Assembly: GCA_938038825.1 (NCBI GenBank)
Contig: CALHST010000101.1
Span: forward strand, 1-11,048
DNA length: 11,048 nucleotides
Direction of reading: 5' to 3'
Source: an uncultured Paracoccaceae bacterium
GTDB taxonomy: Bacteria > Pseudomonadota > Alphaproteobacteria > Rhodobacterales > Rhodobacteraceae
Each line of letters starts with the position of its first letter. Positions within the stretch are counted from its first letter, which is position 1. The translations under genes and the position numbers were made by a program. Of this stretch, positions 7,183-11,048 are shown in pieces. The notes under the pieces are model-generated. The model did no database searches. It was given only the letters and a program-made list of their open reading frames with translations, and was not told where the DNA came from.

Positions 7183-7836
7183 ATGGGCCTGCGTATCAAC
7201 GACACAATTCCAGATTTGACAGTGACCACGGATCACGGCGCATTTTCATTGCACGATTTCGTGGGTGACAATTGGGCGATTTTGTTTTCGCACCCCAAAG
7301 ATTTTACACCTGTCTGCACCACCGAATTCGGGGCCGTTGCGCAACTGAAAGACGAATGGGAAAAGCGCGGCACCAAGGTGATCGGCGTATCCGTAGACGG
7401 GGTAGAGGACCACAAGAAGTGGAAAGCTGACATCGAAACGGTTGGCGGCGCGCCTGCGACCTTTCCAATCATTGCGGATGACGGTCTGGAAGTGTCCAAA
7501 GCGTTCGACATGTTGCCAGCCGAGGCCTATTTGCCAGACGGGCGCACCCCTGCGGACAGTGCCACTGTGCGGTCCGTCTTTATCATTGGGCCTGATAAGC
7601 AACTCAAACTGTCGATGACCTATCCGATGACTGTGGGGCGTAACTTTGCGGAAGTTCTGCGCGCACTAGACGGCTTGCAGACATCTACCGGGAAAGGCGT
7701 CGCAACACCGGCGAACTGGAATTTGGGCGACGACGTGATCATTCCCGCGACCGTCAGTGACGAAGACGCCAAAGCCAAGTTCGGAGAGTTCACAAAAGTG
7801 CTGCCCTATTTGCGCACCACCAAAGCGCCGTCCTAA
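7183..7836 (+). CDS. 1-Cys peroxiredoxin (Prx6-type, AhpC/TSA family)
   Basis: A 217-residue thiol peroxidase that reduces hydrogen peroxide and organic hydroperoxides in the cytoplasm. The peroxidatic Cys45 lies in HPKDFTPVCTTE, the Prx6-class form of the active site, and it is the only cysteine in the protein, so no intramolecular or classical 2-Cys resolving disulfide can form. The C-terminal half carries the longer Prx6-type extension (SMTYPMTVGRNF at about 143-154, then a domain to residue 217), and the length fits that class. The start at 7183 has AAGGAG at 7169-7174 with 8-base spacing. The reducing partner is not encoded nearby. It is divergent from the aldehyde dehydrogenase, and a shared stress response is possible but not shown by a recognisable OxyR-type site. 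Confidence 0.92.
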   Translation: MGLRINDTIPDLTVTTDHGAFSLHDFVGDNWAILFSHPKDFTPVCTTEFGAVAQLKDEWEKRGTKVIGVSVDGVEDHKKWKADIETVGGAPATFPIIADDGLEVSKAFDMLPAEAYLPDGRTPADSATVRSVFIIGPDKQLKLSMTYPMTVGRNFAEVLRALDGLQTSTGKGVATPANWNLGDDVIIPATVSDEDAKAKFGEFTKVLPYLRTTKAPS

Positions 7837-7846
7837 AGGCGGGCTG

Positions 7847-7882
7847 TAAAAGTCCCGGCGGCACGAGGTTCTCCGCCGGGAC
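7847..7882 (-). terminator. Intrinsic terminator of aqpZ, shared with the convergent peroxiredoxin gene
   Basis: A 10-bp perfect GC-rich stem (7852-7861 with 7873-7882, 11-base loop) lies in the 54-bp gap between the two convergent stops. On the minus strand it is followed by TTTTA (plus 7847-7851), so it suits aqpZ; on the plus strand it lacks a T-run but may still slow polymerase leaving the peroxiredoxin gene. Confidence 0.65.
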
Positions 7883-7890
7883 ATCCAAGG

Positions 7891-8574
7891 TTAGCTGTTG
7901 TTGTCCAGCAACCCTGAACGATACACGATTCCGGCCAAAACAGCGCCGATGATCGGTGCGACGATAAACATCCAAAGTTGCGCCAACGCCGTTCCGCCAA
8001 CAAAAATGGCGGGCCCAATTGAACGGGCGGGGTTTACGGACACACCTGTGACATTGATGCCGACAAGGTGAATAACAACCAATGTCAGGCCAATGGCCAA
8101 ACCCGCAATTGCGCCGTGGCTGCCCGGTTGGGTGACACCTAAGATGACGATCAGGAACAGGAATGTCGCGACAACTTCGAAAATGAATGCCGCGCCCATG
8201 GCATACTCACCAAGGTACCCAGTACCCCAACCATTTTGCCCCAAACCATTTTCGGCCAAGCTGTAATCAGCCTTGCCAGACGCGATCAGGAACAGAACCA
8301 GTGCGCCAGCTATCGCACCAAGAACCTGCGCGATCATGTAAGGGATGGCTTCTGTGATGTTCATCCGGCCCGCAGCAACAACACCCAGTGTCACAGCTGG
8401 GTTGATGTGGCATCCCGAAACACCGCCGATGCCATAGGCCATCCCGACCAAAGCCAAACCAAAGGCAAAGCTGATCCCGGTCAAACCAATATCTCCGCCC
8501 GCAAGAACGGCGGCACCGCACCCAAACAAAACGAGTGTAAATGTGCCGAGGAATTCGGCGACTGACTTATTCAT
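7891..8574 (-). CDS. aqpZ: Aquaporin Z, water channel
   Basis: A 227-residue, six-helix MIP-family channel of the inner membrane. Both NPA half-helix motifs are present, at 58-60 (GCHINPAVTLG) and 181-183 (VSVNPARSIG). The selectivity filter reads Phe38, His169 and Arg184, which is the narrow water-specific arrangement; aligned to E. coli AqpZ, the fourth position (Thr183 there) is Val178 here. Length agrees with AqpZ (231). The frame continues upstream to 8610, but the ATG at 8572-8574 is chosen because GGAGG at 8580-8584 precedes it at ideal distance and the protein then begins with the expected MNKSVAEFLGT. It appears to be transcribed alone from a promoter in the 303-bp gap upstream, and it ends against the peroxiredoxin gene. 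Confidence 0.94.
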   Translation of the reverse strand: MNKSVAEFLGTFTLVLFGCGAAVLAGGDIGLTGISFAFGLALVGMAYGIGGVSGCHINPAVTLGVVAAGRMNITEAIPYMIAQVLGAIAGALVLFLIASGKADYSLAENGLGQNGWGTGYLGEYAMGAAFIFEVVATFLFLIVILGVTQPGSHGAIAGLAIGLTLVVIHLVGINVTGVSVNPARSIGPAIFVGGTALAQLWMFIVAPIIGAVLAGIVYRSGLLDNNS

Positions 8575-8579
8575 TGTTC

Positions 8580-8584
8580 CCTCC
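8580..8584 (-). promoter_or_regulatory. Ribosome binding site that sets the aqpZ start
   Basis: GGAGG on the minus strand, five bases before the ATG at 8574. It rules out the in-frame upstream ATG at 8610, which would add 12 non-conserved polar residues before the first helix. Confidence 0.75.
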
Positions 8585-8790
8585 ACTGTTGATGAGCATC
8601 GCTGTGACACATCGCGGCAGTTGTATTCATGGGGAATGATTGGCCGCAGGCGTCAAACTGAGCTGTGTGCTTGGTTGGCGCGTATGATTTTGGGTCAGGC
8701 TTGACGGCGCAACTGTTGTACCTCGTTCGCATGGCCGTGTCGTTCCAATCGCGCAGGTGGGCGTGTAAGGATCCGCGCAGCAGCAATCCG

Positions 8791-8805
8791 GTGTTCAGAG
8801 AACAC
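8791..8805. repeat. Perfect 6-bp palindrome with 3-base spacer
   Basis: GTGTTC AGA GAACAC reads the same on both strands apart from the spacer. It could be a dimeric regulator site or part of the terminator cluster. The half sites face the opposite way from a GAAC-N4-GTTC type LexA box, so I do not assign it. Confidence 0.35.
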
Positions 8806-8808
8806 ATT

Positions 8809-8838
8809 AGCGGCCCATCATTGGTGTGATGGACCGCT
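8809..8838 (-). terminator. Second hairpin downstream of the SGNH esterase gene
   Basis: Arms 8809-8820 and 8827-8838 pair over 12 positions with one mismatch and a 6-base loop. It follows the UUCG hairpin on the minus strand, giving a tandem arrangement; only AATG and a mixed sequence follow, with no T-run. Confidence 0.4.
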
Positions 8839-8839
8839 G

Positions 8840-8860
8840 AAAATCATGCCCCGAAGGGCA
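8840..8860 (-). terminator. UUCG-tetraloop terminator of the SGNH esterase gene
   Basis: On the minus strand TGCCC-TTCG-GGGCA forms a 5-bp stem closed by a C(UUCG)G tetraloop, followed three bases later by TTTT (plus 8840-8843). It begins 17 bases after the esterase stop codon. The stem is short but the loop is unusually stable. Confidence 0.55.
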
Positions 8861-8877
8861 CCAATTGTAAGGCCAGG

Positions 8878-9933
8878 TTAAGCTGCGCGTTTTTTGCGCA
8901 GAACAACCAGCGCCCCAAGACCGGCAAACATCAAAGGCATCCCTGCAGGCAGCGGCACAGGTGCCAAGGCTGCGCTGGCTTGGCTTGCAATGATCTCATG
9001 CGTGCCCGCAGTTGGGTGAATGGAATCTGCAAACAGGAAGCTGTTTACGCCATCCTCATCAATAAGCGGGCTGTCCAGACAGCTGGGCCCATCGACGATT
9101 CCAAAACTTGCTGTACATGGGGTTGTCACATCCAAGAAATCAAATTCGCCCAATGGTCCCAACGGGTCAGCAAGCGCTTGGTTGAACAGTGAAAACGTGT
9201 CGAGTTCGAAAACGTTCAGACCCCGGGCACGAAGACCATCAATGTTGAGGCCAAGCTGTTCGTTAAAGGCGATCGTCGCGTCCGTTACTTGCGCGGCGGT
9301 GCCTGCGCGGACGGCTGCAAATGCATCAAGCTGAAACAAGGGTGTCTGCCCGATGTCGGGCAAGTTCGCGATCAGGAAATCATCGAACAATCCACCAGTG
9401 GACTGGAACACCTCAAACACACCGTCCGTCACGGCGTCAGCTGCGTTTCTGGCGAGCTCTTCTCTGTTCGGAAGTGCGTTCTGCCCAAGAAGATCATTTG
9501 CGCCGAACCAAACCGATGCCAAAGGGTTCGATCCCGGGTCGCCAAGCTGCAAGACCCGACCGGGATCCAATGGCAGGTCAAAGGGAATGGGAACCCCGAT
9601 TTGGTTCAGGTTGAACGCATTGCGTTGGCCTTGAAAATTCGACAGGCCCGCGGTTGTTGCATCCCCGCCTTGGGCTGTTGCGCCACCCAATGCGTAGTTT
9701 TCGGTGCTTAACCCAGCATTGTTAAACTGTTGTGCCAACAGCTCTGCCCAAACCGGCCCATTCGAAAACCGACCCTCATCGCTCAGCGGATTAAGCGCTG
9801 CGTCTATCAACTTGCCATCGTCTGACAAACTATCCCCAAAGGAATAGAAGCCAGTGAAGTTTTCGATGGGCGACGCGACGCTGCCAACTGCCATAGTCAT
9901 TACGGCTGTTGATACAACTAACGTATATCTCAT
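8878..9933 (-). CDS. Secreted SGNH/GDSL-family esterase with VPLPA-CTERM sorting signal
   Basis: A 351-residue exported hydrolase. Residues 1-20 form a signal peptide. The GDSL block is FYSFGDSLSDDG with the nucleophile Ser35; Gly83/84 in ALGGAT and Asn146 in WFGANDLL supply the oxyanion hole; Asp303 and His306 in FADSIHP complete the triad. Such enzymes cleave ester bonds in lipids or acylated polysaccharides; the substrate here is unknown. The C-terminus has the exosortase-type tripartite signal: VPLPA at 326-330, a hydrophobic segment 331-345 and a basic RKKR end. Known VPLPA-CTERM proteins are thought to be cut by a dedicated exosortase, not encoded here. Cys273 and Cys285 may form a disulfide. 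The ATG at 9931-9933 is chosen over an in-frame upstream ATG at 10059 because GGAGG at 9941-9945 precedes it and the signal peptide then starts the protein. Confidence 0.88.
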   Translation of the reverse strand: MRYTLVVSTAVMTMAVGSVASPIENFTGFYSFGDSLSDDGKLIDAALNPLSDEGRFSNGPVWAELLAQQFNNAGLSTENYALGGATAQGGDATTAGLSNFQGQRNAFNLNQIGVPIPFDLPLDPGRVLQLGDPGSNPLASVWFGANDLLGQNALPNREELARNAADAVTDGVFEVFQSTGGLFDDFLIANLPDIGQTPLFQLDAFAAVRAGTAAQVTDATIAFNEQLGLNIDGLRARGLNVFELDTFSLFNQALADPLGPLGEFDFLDVTTPCTASFGIVDGPSCLDSPLIDEDGVNSFLFADSIHPTAGTHEIIASQASAALAPVPLPAGMPLMFAGLGALVVLRKKRAA

Positions 9934-9940
9934 TGATTCC

Positions 9941-9945
9941 CCTCC
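9941..9945 (-). promoter_or_regulatory. Ribosome binding site that sets the SGNH esterase start
   Basis: GGAGG inside a GGGAGGGG run on the minus strand, seven bases before the ATG at 9933. The alternative start at 10059 would run through the terminator of the preceding gene and place 42 extra residues before the signal peptide. Confidence 0.75.
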
Positions 9946-9959
9946 CAATGCTGCACTTA

Positions 9960-9989
9960 TTTCTACGCGCGAAACCTGCGGAGTCCCAA
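9960..9989 (-). promoter_or_regulatory. Candidate sigma-70-type promoter of the SGNH esterase gene
   Basis: On the minus strand TTGGGA (plus 9984-9989) and TAGAAA (plus 9960-9965) are 18 bases apart, each matching four of six consensus bases. A start about 20 bases before the ATG would follow. It lies between the pnp terminator and the gene, where a promoter is expected, but the match is modest. Confidence 0.3.
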
Positions 9990-10018
9990 ATGACTTAGGG
10001 TAAACGGGGTAATCGTGA

Positions 10019-10036
10019 CCAAACTGTCCTGTTTGG
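10019..10036. repeat. Inverted repeat CCAAAC-N6-GTTTGG upstream of the SGNH esterase promoter
   Basis: Perfect 6-base arms (10019-10024 and 10031-10036) flank six bases, just beyond the pnp terminator and about 30 bases above the candidate -35 box. An activator or repressor site is possible; so is chance. Confidence 0.3.
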
Positions 10037-10042
10037 CGCAAC

Positions 10043-10076
10043 AAAAAAGGGGGCCACACAACACTGTGCAGCCCCC
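10043..10076 (-). terminator. Rho-independent terminator of pnp
   Basis: On the minus strand a GGGGGC/GCCCCC 6-bp stem (10049-10054 with 10071-10076), extended by four further pairs beyond a 2-base bulge, is followed at once by six T (plus 10043-10048). It starts 21 bases after the pnp stop. This is the clearest terminator in the window. Confidence 0.88.
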
Positions 10077-10097
10077 GGAAACGTCAAAGCGGGAAGA

Positions 10098-11048
10098 TTA
10101 TTCCTCTTCGTCGCTGACTTTTTCTTTTTTCTTCTTCGGTTTCGCGTCTTCCGTGATTTCCGCACCGGTTTCCTGATCCACAACTTTCATGGACAGGCGC
10201 ACCTTGCCGCGATCATCAAAGCCCAGCAGCTTGACCTTCACTTCTTGGCCCTCTTTCAGGACGTCGGAAGGATGGTTCAAACGGCGGTTTTCGATTTGGC
10301 TGACATGCACAAGACCGTCGCGCTTGCCAAAGAAGTTCACGAATGCACCAAAGTCGACAATTTTCACAACTGTCCCAGTGTAAACCGCACCTTCTTCAGG
10401 CTCTGCCACGATCGCGTGGATCATATCATAGGCTTTTTGGATGGACTCACCATTTGGCGACGCGATCTTGATCACGCCCTCATCGTTGATGTCCACTTTC
10501 GCACCAGACACTTCCACGATTTCACGGATGACCTTGCCACCGGACCCGATCACTTCACGGATCTTGTCAGTTGGGATGTTCATCGTTTCAATCCGTGGTG
10601 CGTGAACCGAGAAGTCGGCCGCGCCATCAAGAGCTTTGTTCATCTCACCCAAGATGTGAAGACGGCCTGCTTTGGCTTGTGCCAAGGCTGTCTCCATGAT
10701 CTCTGGCGTGATGCCCGCAACTTTGATGTCCATCTGCAGGGACGTGATCCCAGCTTCTGTACCGGCCACTTTGAAGTCCATGTCGCCAAGGTGATCTTCG
10801 TCGCCCAAGATGTCGGACAGAACCGCATAGGAACCGTCGTCTTCCAGGATCAGACCCATCGCAACACCGGCCACCGCCGATTTCAATGGAACGCCCGCGT
10901 CCATCATAGACAAAGAGCCACCGCAAACAGACGCCATCGAGGACGAGCCATTGGATTCCGTGATCTCGGATACAACCCGCACTGTGTATGGGAAGTCGGT
11001 TGCTGCTGGCAGAACCGCCTGCAACGCACGCCATGCCAGCTTGCCGTG
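10098..11048 (-). CDS. pnp: Polyribonucleotide nucleotidyltransferase (PNPase), C-terminal part; 5' end outside window
   Basis: The frame is open from the right window edge (HGKLAWRAL, plus 11048 downward) to the TAA at 10098-10100, giving 316 residues, a little under half of a typical 700-residue PNPase. The enzyme degrades RNA 3' to 5' by phosphorolysis in the cytoplasm, usually as a trimer and often with RNase E. The visible part starts in the second RNase PH domain: SSSMASVCGGSLSMMDAGVPL, then LGDEDHLGDMDFKVAGTEAG with the two active-site aspartates. A KH domain follows, with GxxG in REVIGSGGKVIREI, then an S1 domain (TGTVVKIVDFGAFVNF to KVRLSMKVV). The protein ends in a lysine-rich then acidic tail (KPKKKKEKVSDEEE). 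A strong terminator follows, so the SGNH esterase gene downstream is probably a separate unit. Confidence 0.97.
   Translation of the reverse strand, partial: HGKLAWRALQAVLPAATDFPYTVRVVSEITESNGSSSMASVCGGSLSMMDAGVPLKSAVAGVAMGLILEDDGSYAVLSDILGDEDHLGDMDFKVAGTEAGITSLQMDIKVAGITPEIMETALAQAKAGRLHILGEMNKALDGAADFSVHAPRIETMNIPTDKIREVIGSGGKVIREIVEVSGAKVDINDEGVIKIASPNGESIQKAYDMIHAIVAEPEEGAVYTGTVVKIVDFGAFVNFFGKRDGLVHVSQIENRRLNHPSDVLKEGQEVKVKLLGFDDRGKVRLSMKVVDQETGAEITEDAKPKKKKEKVSDEEE

Larger units (their letters stand above)
8575..8877. other. 303-bp intergenic gap between aqpZ and the SGNH esterase gene
   Basis: No credible gene was found here on either strand. It must hold the aqpZ promoter (minus strand), which I could not place. 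Structures seen are a GTGTTC-AGA-GAACAC palindrome (8791-8805), an interrupted 12-bp dyad (8809-8838) and a UUCG-type hairpin (8840-8860), the last two placed to end the esterase transcript. Confidence 0.6.

Noticed and set aside
8589..8602. FNR-like TTGAT-N4-ATC(GC) sequence just upstream of aqpZ
   Set aside because: Only eight of ten bases match, and it lies within about 15 bases of the start codon next to the ribosome binding site, a poor location for an FNR activator site.
8571..8807. A 78-codon minus-strand open frame whose TGA overlaps the aqpZ ATG as ATGA
   Set aside because: The overlap looks like translational coupling, but the predicted peptide has no recognisable features, no good ribosome binding site precedes its ATG, and aqpZ has its own strong one. 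Conservation in relatives would be needed to revive it.
1..11048. Defence system, prophage, integron, CRISPR array, insertion sequence, tRNA or rRNA gene
   Set aside because: I looked for transposases, integrases, regularly spaced repeats, toxin-antitoxin pairs and RNA-gene signatures on both strands and found none. The genes are ordinary metabolic and housekeeping families.

Overview
The window looks like chromosomal DNA from a marine alphaproteobacterium of the Roseobacter group (Rhodobacteraceae). The evidence is the moderately GC-rich coding style, a dimethylglycine-dehydrogenase-type FAD/folate protein beside a betaine-type homocysteine methyltransferase, a secreted protein ending in the VPLPA sorting signal, and GC-rich intergenic dyads of a kind I associate with this group. 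The placement rests on family resemblance and genomic style; no search was run.

Layout, left to right. Positions 1-450 (+) hold the C-terminal end of a homocysteine S-methyltransferase. After a 113-bp spacer with two hairpins comes an 813-residue FAD oxidoreductase/aminomethyltransferase of the dimethylglycine/sarcosine dehydrogenase family (564-3005, +). Together they suggest methyl-group harvesting from glycine betaine: betaine plus homocysteine gives dimethylglycine plus methionine, and dimethylglycine is then oxidatively demethylated with transfer to tetrahydrofolate. Next are a secreted OmpA-domain protein (3186-3809, +), a RarD-type EamA transporter (3914-4786, +) and the pseudouridine synthase RluA (4797-5441, +), the last two only 10 bp apart. 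A structured spacer separates rluA from a convergent NAD(P)-dependent aldehyde dehydrogenase (5577-7016, -). That gene is divergent from a single-cysteine peroxiredoxin (7183-7836, +). The peroxiredoxin converges on an aquaporin Z (7891-8574, -). A 303-bp gap with dyads follows, then a secreted GDSL/SGNH esterase with a VPLPA-CTERM tail (8878-9933, -), and finally the C-terminal part of polynucleotide phosphorylase (10098-11048, -), which ends in a clear intrinsic terminator.

The content is mostly housekeeping and central metabolism. There are no insertion sequences, CRISPR arrays, phage genes, tRNA or rRNA genes, or a recognisable defence island. I found no convincing undescribed multi-gene system. 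The parts most worth a second look are the intergenic structures: a two-hairpin element present twice (471-533 and 5493-5569), a 64-bp inverted repeat that includes the rluA stop codon, and small dyads around 8791-8860. The exosortase-signal esterase and the betaine demethylation pair also merit attention.
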